Positions 51,035 through 60,013 of a stretch of 64,000 nucleotides of DNA are shown here, in pieces (the stretch's first letter is position 1; each line of letters starts with the position of its first letter). The stretch spans positions 986,001-1,050,000 of the forward strand of contig NC_010530.1 in assembly GCF_000069785.1 (NCBI RefSeq), read 5' to 3'. Below the pieces are notes generated by a model that did not search any database, was not told where the DNA came from, and worked only from the letters and a program-made list of their open reading frames with translations. The position numbers and the translations under genes are program-made. The stretch is from Cupriavidus taiwanensis LMG 19424 (GTDB taxonomy: Bacteria; Pseudomonadota; Gammaproteobacteria; Burkholderiales; Burkholderiaceae).

Positions 51035-51424
51035 ATGATCGACCTGATCCTGGACCGCGTGCGTCAAGCCCAACAGCAGCGGACCTATGACACCAAGCTG
51101 ACGTTCGAAGCCAACGGCCAGGTGTTCAACCTGATCGAGCCGCACGATAAGCAGAGGCAGATGATGGCTCTGATCCGCGACGACAACGTGGACGATCCGA
51201 CGGTGATCTTCCAGAAGATCAGCCATACCGTCGACGGCGCCTTCTGGAAGATGGCCACCATGACCAGCAGCGACACGGATCTCCATCTGGAGGGCGGCTT
51301 CTGGGTCATGTGTTCCGGCATTCTCCGCACCCGCACGCACCTGCATAAGGAGCTGTATTACGCCATGCAGAAGGCGTCGCAGGCCTACATCGAAACATTT
51401 GGCGTTGGAGTAAGTAAGCAATGA
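51035..51424 (+). CDS. Hypothetical protein
   Basis: 129 residues, alpha/beta. Preceded by an imperfect GTAGCAGGAC/GTCCTACTAC inverted repeat (about 50965-50990). Unrecognised. Confidence 0.6.
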   Translation: MIDLILDRVRQAQQQRTYDTKLTFEANGQVFNLIEPHDKQRQMMALIRDDNVDDPTVIFQKISHTVDGAFWKMATMTSSDTDLHLEGGFWVMCSGILRTRTHLHKELYYAMQKASQAYIETFGVGVSKQ

Positions 51425-51528
51425 GGTAGTTTGCAGACGTCACCGGTCACTTTGTGTAGTGCGAACGGCTGATGGCTGCCTTGAGAAACGTGCCCTACGC
51501 TTTCCCCCAGTGAAGCTACGGAGTAATC

Positions 51529-52107
51529 ATGCCTACCTCGCGTCTGATGCTCGCCGTTGTGCTATTCGTTGCGACGGGAAATGGCCTATCTCACACCCTG
51601 GAAGGGTTGGTGCCCTATGAGCCGCCACGCTCACCTTCACAAAAAGACCTCGTCGGCTTTGGACAAACCACTTACTTGAAGGATCCGAAATCGCAGTGGC
51701 TTTACACGGTCAACAAGGACGTGATGCGAGACAAGACAAGAGTGACTGCACGACTGTCGGCGTTTACGCCTGCTGACCGGCCACACTCCGTCGCCGACGT
51801 TACAGTCGTTCTAAGTCTGAACTCTGCCCCAAACGGTAGTGACATAGTTCGATTTGATCGGACAGTAGGGAAAGAAATTGGCTGCAAAGGGCGATGTCAA
51901 CTTGAAATGCGGTTTGATTCCGGACCTGTGATTAAGGTTGCAGTCCAGGAACGAGGCCAGGCTCCTTTGAATTCGTTCCACATAGTCGAGCCCAAAGCAT
52001 TCGTTAAGTCGCTGAAGAAGTCCAAAGTCATGATCGTAGAGTTTCCACTCGTCGGCGCGATGCCAAATCAACTGGTGTTCGAAACAGCTGGCCTCAAGTG
52101 GGACTAG
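51529..52107 (+). CDS. Exported hypothetical protein
   Basis: 192 residues with a signal peptide (LMLAVVLFVATGNGLS, cleavage near 21) and a beta-rich mature part with one CKGRC pair. Lower GC than its neighbours. Unrecognised. Confidence 0.65.
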   Translation: MPTSRLMLAVVLFVATGNGLSHTLEGLVPYEPPRSPSQKDLVGFGQTTYLKDPKSQWLYTVNKDVMRDKTRVTARLSAFTPADRPHSVADVTVVLSLNSAPNGSDIVRFDRTVGKEIGCKGRCQLEMRFDSGPVIKVAVQERGQAPLNSFHIVEPKAFVKSLKKSKVMIVEFPLVGAMPNQLVFETAGLKWD

Positions 52108-52158
52108 GCTGGCCGTTTACGGGATGGCCGAGATGCTCCTAGGGCGGCAATCCGTCTA

Positions 52159-52178
52159 TACTGTATAAATATACAGTA
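52159..52178 (+). promoter_or_regulatory. LexA (SOS) box
   Basis: TACTGTATAAATATACAGTA: CTGT-N8-ACAG with a fully symmetric flank. It ends 12 bases before the ATG of the next gene and contains TATAAA, so LexA binding would cover the promoter. Confidence 0.85.
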
Positions 52179-52190
52179 TCTCCGACGATC

Positions 52191-52484
52191 ATGGACTGGA
52201 TCAAGTTTGGCCCACGGCCACAGCACAAATATGCGGCTGGGGAACTGAGAGAGCTTTACCAGGCATGTCCCACGCCCCAGATGCGTCAAGCGCTGTGGGA
52301 AATCAAGCGCCTGCAGACAATCGTCAAGAAGGCGAATCAGTTGGGCCGCGCACTTTCAGGCATGGGCTATCAAGAGGCGGACCTCGCACTCCTCGGTCTC
52401 ATGCAGATGTTGAAGGATGAGCCGTGCATCCATGAGGACCCGACCAGATCCATCGTGGAGGCAATGGAGCGCGACAAGGAGTGA
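52191..52484 (+). CDS. SOS-controlled small protein
   Basis: 97 residues, helical, no recognised domain (KFGPRPQHKYAAGELREL; basic centre VKKANQLGRAL). The gene lies directly under a near-perfect LexA box and should be induced by DNA damage, when many elements excise. A role as an excision or induction factor is inference. Confidence 0.65.
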   Translation: MDWIKFGPRPQHKYAAGELRELYQACPTPQMRQALWEIKRLQTIVKKANQLGRALSGMGYQEADLALLGLMQMLKDEPCIHEDPTRSIVEAMERDKE

Positions 52485-52525
52485 TCGTTTAGCAACATTG
52501 CCTGGATGCTGATACAATTCGTTAC

Positions 52526-53095
52526 ATGTCGTTGATCTACATTGCCCACTTATTGCGCCGAGCCCTTCCGGCAGAAAGTGCCTGTCGCCTCTTTAATACG
52601 TCATGGCTCTCACGGAGCCACCGCATGCGTCTCCTGCGCCGAGCCTTCCCTGGAATCGCAAAGCGTGTTTCGATCGCCGCGCCAATCCACATCGATCAAC
52701 GCGGCAACCTAAGTATTGGCAGCGAGTCGTTTCTCAACACCGGCTGCGTGATCCTGAACGGTGCGCAGGTATTCATCGGCGCGAACGTCCTGGTCGGCCC
52801 CGGCGTGGTATTCGCTGCAGATGGACACCACATCGACCCGCTGGAACGGGCAGCGGATCCAAGCGCCAAAAGCAAGCCCATCACGATCGAGGATAACGTC
52901 TGGATTGGCGCTCGCGCAGTGATCTGTCCTGGCGTAACCATCGGAGCCAACAGCGTGATCGGCGCCGGCAGCATCGTGACGCGCGATGTTCCGCGAGGCG
53001 TTCTGGCGGCTGGCAATCCTTGCGCTGTTAAGAGGAGTGTGTCAGCCAACCAGGAAAGCTGGACCGGTGCGGATGGCCTGAAAAGAGCGGCCTGA
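52526..53095 (+). CDS. Hexapeptide-repeat (LbH) acyltransferase
   Basis: 189 residues. Left-handed beta-helix repeats from about residue 55 (ISIGSESFLNTGCVILNG, VWIGARAVICPGVTIGANSV, IGAGSIVTRDVP) as in the maltose/galactoside O-acetyltransferase family, with the AADGHHI region holding the catalytic His. Predicted CoA-dependent O-acyltransferase; the acceptor is unknown. A cargo gene at the right end of the element. Confidence 0.82.
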   Translation: MSLIYIAHLLRRALPAESACRLFNTSWLSRSHRMRLLRRAFPGIAKRVSIAAPIHIDQRGNLSIGSESFLNTGCVILNGAQVFIGANVLVGPGVVFAADGHHIDPLERAADPSAKSKPITIEDNVWIGARAVICPGVTIGANSVIGAGSIVTRDVPRGVLAAGNPCAVKRSVSANQESWTGADGLKRAA

Positions 53096-53162
53096 CGGAT
53101 CTCAGCACGACCTGGATCTTCGCGGCGCACCTGCGGGCGGATTGAAGAAAAGCCGACAAAAT

Positions 53163-53190
53163 AAGGCACCCGAATTTGGGTGCCTTTTGT
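53163..53190 (+). terminator. Rho-independent terminator
   Basis: AAGGCACCC, loop GAATTT, GGGTGCCTT then TTGTTT. Ends the acyltransferase gene. Confidence 0.85.
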
Positions 53191-53217
53191 TTGATCGGTA
53201 GCGGCCATGGAGTAGCC

Positions 53218-53242
53218 AGTGGTTACAGAAATGGTGACAGAC
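53218..53242. repeat. Right arm-type repeat of the element
   Basis: Matches 28839-28863 except that the two half-units TGGTGACAGA and TGGTTACAGA are in swapped order. Same orientation as the left copy. Confidence 0.65.
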
Positions 53243-53277
53243 GGCAATTCCGCTGCTAATCTCAGCGCGTCACCTAC

Positions 53278-53373
53278 CCACTTGGCCCTGCCGTGCTGCA
53301 TCCGCTGGTGCTGCTGTTCGCGTTGTCGGGCACGCTGATGGTCAGCAAGACCCTGCGCATCCCGAAATTCTGA
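53278..53373 (+). pseudogene. pssA: Displaced 3' fragment of pssA (attR)
   Basis: Encodes the last 31 residues of PssA plus the stop, identical in protein to the intact gene end apart from the first residue. No promoter or start codon. Marks the right attachment site. Confidence 0.85.
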
Positions 53374-53379
53374 GTGGCC
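53279..53379. repeat. attR: right copy of the 101-bp direct repeat
   Basis: 95 of 101 bases match attL; the last 26 (53354-53379) are identical. Confidence 0.85.
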
Positions 53380-53455
53380 GGCGCGCGTGACGCCGGCAAT
53401 CTCTCTTTCTCGTTTGCTTCGCCAGTGCTGATGCGAACAGCGCCTCACGCGTGGC

Positions 53456-54760
53456 TTAGGCGCGTGCAGCCTCCGCAGCCACCCCCGCACGCTGGCGGCT
53501 GACCATCAACGCCATCAGCGCCGCCACCAGGCAGGCCGCTCCGGCCGCGTAGAGCGCCGGCGTATAGGTCAGCAGCAGCGTACGGCTCAGGCCGGCGCCG
53601 AACGCTGCCACCGCCGCGCCGATCTGGTGTGCCGCGAAGATCCACCCGAATACCATTGGCGCGCGCTCGCGCCCGAACGCCGTGGCCGCCAGCTTGACCG
53701 TCGGCGGCACGGTGGCGATCCAGTCGAGGCCATAGAACATCGCAAAGATCGACAACCCGTATAGCGTGAAGGTGGAGTGGGGCAGCCAGAACAGCGACAG
53801 GCCGCGCAGCGCGTAGTACCAGAACAGCAGCTTGCGGCTGTCATAGCGGTCGGACAGCCAGCCCGACAGGATGGTGCCGACAAAGTCGAACGCCCCCATC
53901 ATCGCCAGCGCCGAGGCCGCGGGTACAGGACCCATGCCGAAGTCGCCGCACAGCGCGATGAAGTGGGTCTGGATCAGCCCGTTGGTGCTCAAGCCGCAAA
54001 TGAAGAAGGTGCCGGCCAGCACCCAGAAGGCCTGGTTACGCGCCGCGTCGCGCAGCACGCGGAACGGGCCGCTCAGCGTAAATGGCACAGCGGGCTGCGG
54101 TGCGGGCGGCACCGGCGTGGAGGCCGGGACTTCGCCGAACGCGGCCAGGCCGACCTCGGCGGGCCGGCTGCGCATCAGCCCGAATACCAGCAATGCCAGC
54201 ACCGCGCACGCCGCCAACACCGGCAGCACGGCCACGCGCCAGCCCATATGCTCGATCAGCCAGGCCGCCACCGGCAGGAACGCCAGCTGCCCGGTGGCGG
54301 CGCTGGCCGTCAGGATGCCGATGACAAGGCCGCGCCGCGCGCTGAACCAGCGGTTGGCTACCACGGCCGCCAGCACCAGCGCTGTCAGGCCGGAGCCGAC
54401 CCCCAGCATCAGGCCCCATGCCACAAAGAGCTGCCACAGCTCGGTCGACACGGTGGCCAGCGCCATGCCGCCCGCAATCAACGCCAGCGCGGCGCAGACC
54501 ACGTTGCGCACGCCGAATCGGTCCATCAGCAGCGCCGAGAACGGCGCCATCAGCCCGAACAGGGCAAAGCGGAACGCCAGGATCGACGAGATCTGGTCGG
54601 TGTTCCAGCCCATCTCCCGGCTCAGCGGCTGCAGGAAGGCACCGGGCAGGCCAAGTGCGGCCGAGGTGGTGAGCATGACCATGAAGGTCAGGGCGGCGAT
54701 CAGCCACGCGTAGTGGATGCCGCGCCGGTCGAGCCGGCGGGAAAGGGCTTGGGCGAACAT
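53456..54760 (-). CDS. Major facilitator superfamily transporter
   Basis: 434 residues, twelve TM segments, with the two-lobe MFS pattern (ALLMDRFGVRNVVCAALAL loop 2-3 motif; GWLSDRYDSRKLLFWYYAL in the second lobe). Resembles oxalate/formate-antiporter-like (OFA/monocarboxylate) MFS proteins; the substrate is unknown. ATG 54760 preferred over an in-frame TTG at 54805. Upstream gene is a TetR regulator on the same strand. Confidence 0.85.
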   Translation of the reverse strand: MFAQALSRRLDRRGIHYAWLIAALTFMVMLTTSAALGLPGAFLQPLSREMGWNTDQISSILAFRFALFGLMAPFSALLMDRFGVRNVVCAALALIAGGMALATVSTELWQLFVAWGLMLGVGSGLTALVLAAVVANRWFSARRGLVIGILTASAATGQLAFLPVAAWLIEHMGWRVAVLPVLAACAVLALLVFGLMRSRPAEVGLAAFGEVPASTPVPPAPQPAVPFTLSGPFRVLRDAARNQAFWVLAGTFFICGLSTNGLIQTHFIALCGDFGMGPVPAASALAMMGAFDFVGTILSGWLSDRYDSRKLLFWYYALRGLSLFWLPHSTFTLYGLSIFAMFYGLDWIATVPPTVKLAATAFGRERAPMVFGWIFAAHQIGAAVAAFGAGLSRTLLLTYTPALYAAGAACLVAALMALMVSRQRAGVAAEAARA

Positions 54761-54870
54761 GGGGGCTCTTGTGGTCTCGGTTTCGATGCGGATCGGAAAG
54801 GACAAAGGAAGGGCATCCCGCTGCGTTCGGCTGCGGGTTGTCGGTCAATCTTCAGGAAAAAAGCCCGGTA

Positions 54871-55464
54871 CTAGGCGTTGCCGTCCAGCAGATGGGTTCG
54901 CACTGCGTTCAGCATCTCGTCGGAGAGCGTATCGCCTTCGGTGGCGCGCGCGAGCGTGAGGGCGCCGACCAGTAACGCCATGCGCACCAGCGCCTCTTCG
55001 TGGCGTTCCTGCGGATCGTCCGACGCCACGGTCTGCGCCATGTCATCGATCATGGTTCGTAGCCCTTCGGCATAGGCCTGGCGCACCGGTTTGCCGGCGG
55101 GCTCGCGGGCGACATCGACGGCCAGCGCGGCGGCCGCGCAGCCGACGCCGGGGTTGGCACAATGCGCGGCGGTCAGGTAGGGCTCGACCAGGTTGGCGAG
55201 CATGGCTTTGCGGTCGCCGTCGGCGCGCGCGAGGCGACGTTCCCAGCGCGCGGTCGATTCCTCGAACGCGCGCTTGCAGGCCTGCGCCGCCAGCGCATCC
55301 TTCGAGGCGAAGTGGCCATAGAAGCCGCCATGGGTCAGGCCGGCGCCGGCCATCAACTCCGCCACGCTGACCCCGTTGAGGCCGCGCTCGCGGAACAGCC
55401 GCGACGACGCTTGTTCGATCGCCTCGCGGTTCTTGTCGGTTTGTTCGCGTGATGCGCGTGCCAT
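54871..55464 (-). CDS. TetR/AcrR family transcriptional regulator
   Basis: 197 residues: N-terminal HTH (NGVSVAELMAGAGLTHGGFYGHFASKDAL) and a C-terminal ligand domain of the type that controls drug exporters. Divergent from the DHA2 exporter, whose promoter it probably represses. ATG 55464 chosen to give a standard start (MARASREQ). Confidence 0.87.
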   Translation of the reverse strand: MARASREQTDKNREAIEQASSRLFRERGLNGVSVAELMAGAGLTHGGFYGHFASKDALAAQACKRAFEESTARWERRLARADGDRKAMLANLVEPYLTAAHCANPGVGCAAAALAVDVAREPAGKPVRQAYAEGLRTMIDDMAQTVASDDPQERHEEALVRMALLVGALTLARATEGDTLSDEMLNAVRTHLLDGNA

Positions 55465-55501
55465 CTGAGACCTCGCTGGGTGGGGCTTTCGCAAAGCTTA
55501 G

Positions 55502-55538
55502 ATGATGTTCATCATTTATTCAATAGATGTTGAGCATC
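55502..55538. promoter_or_regulatory. Palindromes in the tetR/exporter divergent promoter
   Basis: ATGATGTTCATCAT (55502-55515), 6-base arms around TT, and GATGTTGAGCATC (55526-55538). Related A/T-rich half-sites in the only A/T-rich part of the intergenic space. Probable TetR operators. Confidence 0.6.
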
Positions 55539-55738
55539 ATTTAACCTATCTTGTCACAAGGTAATGTGCATACATATGAATGCATCTTCAGCAAGGTGAA
55601 GGGTTTTCCCGTATCGTCTTGCCTGATGACCGCCCCGGCCCGCAGTGCACCTCTGCACCGCCGAAACCGGCCTGGCGGCAACCGGTAAAGACAGTGTCCA
55701 GCACAGCCCCTCTCCAGACCGCCTCCGCGGCGGACGCC

Positions 55739-57079
55739 ATGACCTCGCGCGAGCGGCGCGGCATGGCCGCCATCCTGATTGCCGTCGCCCTTGCCACGCT
55801 CGACACCGCCATCGCCAATACGGCGTTGCCATCGATTGCGGCGGACTTGCGCGCCACCCCGGCGGCGTCGGTGTGGGTGATCAACGCCTACCAGCTGGCG
55901 ATGGTGGCAACGCTGCTGCCGTTTGCGGCGCTGGGCGGCGTGGTTGGCCACCGGCGCATCTACCTGGGCGGCGTGCTGCTGTTCACGGCCGCGTCGGTGG
56001 TATGCGCGCTGGCGTGGTCGCTGCCGACGCTGGCGGCGGCGCGGGTGCTGCAGGGCATCGGCGCGGCGGCCATCATGAGCGTCAACACGGCGCTGATCAG
56101 CGCCATCTTTCCCACGCACCGGCTCGGGCGCGGGCTGGGTTTGAATGCGCTGGTGGTCGGCGTGTCGTTCGCGGTGGGGCCGACGGTGGCGTCGGTGATC
56201 CTGTCCGTTGGCACGTGGCCGTGGCTGTTTGCCGTCAACCTGCCGATCGGCCTGCTGGCGCTGGCGATCGGGCGCGGCTCCTTGCCGCAGACGGCGCGCA
56301 GCACGCACGGCTTCGATCGCGTTGCAGCAGTGCTCAGTGTGATTGCCTTTGCCGCGCTGATCCTCGCGCTGGGCGAGGGCGCACAGCGCGCGCCGCTGCA
56401 CTTGTCACTGGCGGCGGCCGGCGTCTTCGTGGTGGCGTTCGGCCTGCTGCTGTGGCGCGAGCGCGGCCATCCGGCGCCGATGCTGCCGGTGGACCTGTTC
56501 CGGCGGCCGATGTTCGCGCTGTCGACGCTGACCGCGGTGTGCTCGTTCGCGGCGCAGGGGCTGGCCTTTGTGTCGCTGCCGTTCTACTTCCAGCACGTAC
56601 TGGGGCGAGGGCAGGTGGAGACCGGCTTCCTGCTGACGCCATGGTCCGTGGTGGTGGCGCTGATCGGGCCGTTGGCGGGGCGCCTGTCTGACCGTTACCC
56701 GCCGGCCGTGCTCGGCGGCGTGGGCCTGGCGGTGCTCAGTGCCGGCATGCTGTCGCTGGCGCTGCTGCCGGCGAACCCCAGCGCGCTCGATATCGGCATC
56801 CGCATGTGCCTGTGCGGGGCCGGGTTTGGCTTCTTCCAGTCGCCCAATCTCAAGGCCTTGATGACCAGCGCCCCGCGCGAGCGCAGTGGCGGCGCGAGCG
56901 GCGTGGTGGCCACGGCCCGGCTGCTTGGGCAGGCCACGGGGGCGGCGCTGGTGGCATTGTGCTTCGGCATCGGCGGCGACCACGGGCCGGGCCTGGCGCT
57001 GGCGTTGGGCGCGGCATTTGCCGGGGCCGGTGCCGTGGCCAGCTGGATGAGGCTGGCCGCTGGCGCGCCGCGGTCGTAG
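55739..57079 (+). CDS. DHA2-type MFS drug exporter
   Basis: 446 residues with 12-14 TM segments and the MFS motif pattern (DTAIANTALPSIAADL near the start, typical of EmrB/QacA-type exporters; LGRGLGLNALVVGVSFAVGPTV in TM5 for motif C). Predicted proton-coupled export of toxic compounds, controlled by the divergent TetR. The frame is open to 55580; ATG 55739 chosen because TM1 begins just after it. Confidence 0.85.
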   Translation: MTSRERRGMAAILIAVALATLDTAIANTALPSIAADLRATPAASVWVINAYQLAMVATLLPFAALGGVVGHRRIYLGGVLLFTAASVVCALAWSLPTLAAARVLQGIGAAAIMSVNTALISAIFPTHRLGRGLGLNALVVGVSFAVGPTVASVILSVGTWPWLFAVNLPIGLLALAIGRGSLPQTARSTHGFDRVAAVLSVIAFAALILALGEGAQRAPLHLSLAAAGVFVVAFGLLLWRERGHPAPMLPVDLFRRPMFALSTLTAVCSFAAQGLAFVSLPFYFQHVLGRGQVETGFLLTPWSVVVALIGPLAGRLSDRYPPAVLGGVGLAVLSAGMLSLALLPANPSALDIGIRMCLCGAGFGFFQSPNLKALMTSAPRERSGGASGVVATARLLGQATGAALVALCFGIGGDHGPGLALALGAAFAGAGAVASWMRLAAGAPRS

Positions 57080-57103
57080 CGGCGGGAGCCGCCGTTCGCG
57101 CCT

Positions 57104-58942
57104 TCAGTTCAGGCGCGTGATGCGGTTCGGTGCGCCGGGACTGACAGTGGATTTCGCCCTGAAATAAGCTTCGAAGACATCGATATCCACGGGGCCAGCC
57201 TGCTGGTTCGTGCCCTGCTTCAGTACCGTGAAATTGTCGCCGCCGGAGGCCATGAAGTTGTTCACCGTGACACGGTAGGTCTTGGCCGGGTCGATGGCGA
57301 CGCCGTTGAGCCGCAGCGATGCCGGGTCGACGCGATTGCCCTGTCCCGAGGCGGCGCTTGCCGGCTTGCTCGCGTCCCAGGTATAGGTAAAGCCGCTGGA
57401 GACCTGCAGCACCCGCCCGCCTGCGGGTTGCGGTGATTCCCACTGCTGTTCCAGCAGGCGCAGGATCTGCGCGCCCGTCAGGCTCATCGTCACCATGCTG
57501 TTGCTGAAAGGCATGACGGCATAGAGCTGCCCGAACGTGGTCTGGCCATTGGTGGCGGCGTCGTAGGTCAGGTTCTGGCGCAGCCCGCCCGGATTGGTGA
57601 AGGCGATCACCGCCGGCCCGAACGACGCATCCGACGTGCCAGCCAGGTAGGCATCCGCCACCAGGCCGCCCAGTGCCGATTCGCCCGCAGCAGTCTGGGT
57701 GCGGTCGATGCTCGCGGTGATGGCGCCCACCACCGCGTTCTTGATCGGCGCGGTCAGTTCCACGTAGCGGCTGACCATCGCGTCGACCGCGCTGTCCTTC
57801 GGCAGCGCCGTATAGCCCGCAGGCAGCGGGATCGGCTTGCCCTGGCCGTCCTTGATCACCAGATCGTTGACCGCCACGCGGTTGTTCGCCAGCTTGGACG
57901 AGACCCGGCGCGTGGCCGGATCGATGGTGATATCGATTTCCGTGGCCAGCCGGCCGTAGGAGCCCGTCTGCGTCAGCAGCTTGCCGTCCGGCCGGGTGCA
58001 GACATATTCCTGGTGGGTGTGCCCGCTGACCACGATATCCACGGCGGGATCGAGCTTGTCGACGATCGACACGATGGCACCGTTCAGGCCCGGGCAGCTC
58101 TTGTCATTCACCGTGCCCGCCGTGGTCGATCCGCCATCATGCAGCAACACCACGATCGCATTGACGTTCTGCTGGCGCAGTTCCGGAATCAGCCTGTTGA
58201 CCGTATCCGCCTCGGACTCGAACGTCAGGCCTGCGGTGCCCGCGGGCGTCACCACCGACGGCGTGTCCTTCAGCGTCATGCCGATAAAGGCCACCTTGGC
58301 CCAGTCGAAGGTCTTGATCTGGTACGCCGGCAACAGCGGCTTGCCGGTCGCCTGGTCAATGACGTTGGCGGCCAGGTACTTGAACTTCGCCCCGGCGTAC
58401 GCGCCGTTGGTCATGCATGTGTCCACGCCGACAATGCCGCGCCGGCCGTCGGCCGACCGCGGAAAGCACCCGCCATTCTGCAGCCGCAGCAGCTCATCGC
58501 GGCCCTTGTCGAACTCATGATTGCCAACCGACGAGATCTCCAGGCCCATCTGGCCCAGCACATCGATGGCCGGCTCCTCATGGAAAGCCCCGGAAACCAG
58601 CGGCGAAGCGCCGACCATGTCGCCGGCGGCCACCACCACGTTATTCGGATTCTTCGCCTTCAGGCTCTGGATCAGCGCGGCCAGGTAAGCGGCACCGCCC
58701 GCCGATACCCGGGTACCAGCCGGGTTGGCGGCATCCTGCACCACCACGCTGCCGCCCGGCGCTTCCAGGTTGCCGTGGAAATCATTAAGACCGATGATCT
58801 TGACCGATACCGGAGCATCCGCCACCGGAGCGGGGCTCGACGGCGCCGAACCGCCCTCGTCATTCCCAGAACCGCAGGCGGCAACGATGCCTGCAAGAGC
58901 GAGCGCACCCAGGCTCGCGACGACATACCGTTTGCGTGTCAT
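57104..58942 (-). CDS. 5'-nucleotidase/metallophosphatase lipoprotein (UshA family)
   Basis: 612 residues. Lipobox ALAGIVAAC (Cys 23). The N-terminal calcineurin-like domain shows LNDFHGNLE, GDMVGASP, GNHEFDKG and GHTHQEY; the C-terminal 5'-nucleotidase domain has FTNPGGLRQNL and the FMASGGDNFTVL substrate motif. Periplasmic or surface hydrolysis of nucleotides for phosphate and nucleoside salvage. Single-gene unit. Confidence 0.9.
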   Translation of the reverse strand: MTRKRYVVASLGALALAGIVAACGSGNDEGGSAPSSPAPVADAPVSVKIIGLNDFHGNLEAPGGSVVVQDAANPAGTRVSAGGAAYLAALIQSLKAKNPNNVVVAAGDMVGASPLVSGAFHEEPAIDVLGQMGLEISSVGNHEFDKGRDELLRLQNGGCFPRSADGRRGIVGVDTCMTNGAYAGAKFKYLAANVIDQATGKPLLPAYQIKTFDWAKVAFIGMTLKDTPSVVTPAGTAGLTFESEADTVNRLIPELRQQNVNAIVVLLHDGGSTTAGTVNDKSCPGLNGAIVSIVDKLDPAVDIVVSGHTHQEYVCTRPDGKLLTQTGSYGRLATEIDITIDPATRRVSSKLANNRVAVNDLVIKDGQGKPIPLPAGYTALPKDSAVDAMVSRYVELTAPIKNAVVGAITASIDRTQTAAGESALGGLVADAYLAGTSDASFGPAVIAFTNPGGLRQNLTYDAATNGQTTFGQLYAVMPFSNSMVTMSLTGAQILRLLEQQWESPQPAGGRVLQVSSGFTYTWDASKPASAASGQGNRVDPASLRLNGVAIDPAKTYRVTVNNFMASGGDNFTVLKQGTNQQAGPVDIDVFEAYFRAKSTVSPGAPNRITRLN

Positions 58943-59055
58943 GTGGCCAATCCTTTGGGAAGCGGCTGCAGGCAGCCACTCTATGGGCCCATCGTGACTC
59001 CTTCATGACGCGGGGATGTCATGCCATGGCGCTAACCTGAAGCGCCATCAACGCC

Positions 59056-59502
59056 ATGCACCGAACGCCAATGCATCCCAACCTGATCGCCTGCGCACTG
59101 GCCGTGTGCGCGGGCATTACCCAAGCCGCCACCACCGAACTGCCGCCAGCCGTGGCGCAGGCAAGCCGGCATGCCATGGCGGCCTGCCAGGAATATATGC
59201 ATGACGACGCCGACGAATACCGCTCCTGCATCGACGCCATCGCCCGCGAGATTCCACGCGGCCGTAAGGATACGACGGCGCGGTTGCTTGGGCATTACTA
59301 CTATGCGTGGGTCGGGGCCAATAGTACGGCGCGTTTGTCGCTGCCGGGGGCCGAGGCGGCTGCGCGGGTTTATTTGCGGGAGTTTCGGGCCTTGCAGCGC
59401 AAGGTGGGGGTGGATGACAAGACGCTGTGCAAGGCGGTGGAGGGGGATTGTGGGCAGAGGGTGGGGGTGATTGAAAAGATGGAGCGGGAGAGGGGGCGGT
59501 GA
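59056..59502 (+). CDS. Small exported protein
   Basis: 148 residues with a signal peptide (LIACALAVCAGITQA, cleavage near 25) and four cysteines in the mature part. ATG 59056 or 59071. Function unknown. The 3' part is unusually G/T-rich. Confidence 0.65.
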   Translation: MHRTPMHPNLIACALAVCAGITQAATTELPPAVAQASRHAMAACQEYMHDDADEYRSCIDAIAREIPRGRKDTTARLLGHYYYAWVGANSTARLSLPGAEAAARVYLREFRALQRKVGVDDKTLCKAVEGDCGQRVGVIEKMERERGR

Positions 59503-59542
59503 AATGCTCGACGAATAGCTGCGCGCGATAGTTGCAGGCGGA

Positions 59543-59980
59543 TTATTGGCTGTACGCGCGGAGCAGGTCGCGTATCTCTTCCTTGGTCAATTGGCCTGAG
59601 CCGAGCACAGCTGAAAAATCATCCTTCCCTAGTGGAAAGCGCTTGAGCAGCGCATGCAGGCTGTCCTTGTCGAAGGGCGTTGCAGTGAGCGGGTCTAGCC
59701 AGAATTCTTCCGTTACGTCCCGAGGTTCCAGCTTTGTGCCTTCCACATTGATGTAGACCTTGTATCGGACAAAACCCTCCGGGAAGGTGCGGTCGAGATA
59801 TAGCGACGTTCCTGGGGGAAGGATTGCGGCAGGGCTATCTGAGTTTCCGCCGGTAAGCATCAACGGGTACTGCAGCTTGTGCACCTTCGGAGTTTCTTCG
59901 CGCGCAAGTTGGTGTACCACAATTGCGCCAACTATGGCTCCGAGGAGTGCGGAGACGATCGGGGTTAGTAGGCGCTTCAT
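59543..59980 (-). CDS. Small membrane-anchored protein
   Basis: 145 residues: N-terminal TM (about 6-24) and a soluble domain (RTFPEGFVRYKVYINVEG; ends in KEEIRDLLRAYSQ). Lies at the end of the toxin/immunity array in the low-GC block, so it may be a further immunity or accessory protein, but nothing in the sequence proves it. ATG 59992 is an alternative. Confidence 0.6.
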   Translation of the reverse strand: MKRLLTPIVSALLGAIVGAIVVHQLAREETPKVHKLQYPLMLTGGNSDSPAAILPPGTSLYLDRTFPEGFVRYKVYINVEGTKLEPRDVTEEFWLDPLTATPFDKDSLHALLKRFPLGKDDFSAVLGSGQLTKEEIRDLLRAYSQ

Positions 59981-60013
59981 GGTGCTATCCATTCTTGCGG
60001 ATGCTCATTCGTT

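Larger units (their letters stand above)
28795..53353. mobile_element. About 24.5-kb integrative element in pssA
   Basis: Bounded by the pssA-tail repeats (attL 28694-28794, attR 53279-53379), with 25-bp arm-like repeats just inside both ends and a tyrosine integrase 89 bases inside the left end. Contains about 45 genes, mostly small. No terminase, capsid, replication, relaxase or mating-pair gene is recognisable, so it may be a defective element, a satellite, or an integrative mobilizable element using host or helper functions. Confidence 0.85.
53096..53455. other. Right-end region of the element
   Basis: 360 bases with no gene: holds the terminator (53163-53190), the right arm repeat (53218-53242) and attR (53279-53379), and then 76 bases of chromosomal sequence up to the MFS gene. 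Confidence 0.7.

Noticed and set aside
28795..53353. A complete prophage or conjugative element
   Set aside because: No terminase, portal, capsid, tail, lysis, relaxase or type IV secretion gene could be recognised, so I call it only an integrative element.
53279..53379. A second pssA gene or gene duplication
   Set aside because: Only the last 31 codons are present, without start or promoter, and it is paired with the integrase end; it is an attachment-site remnant.
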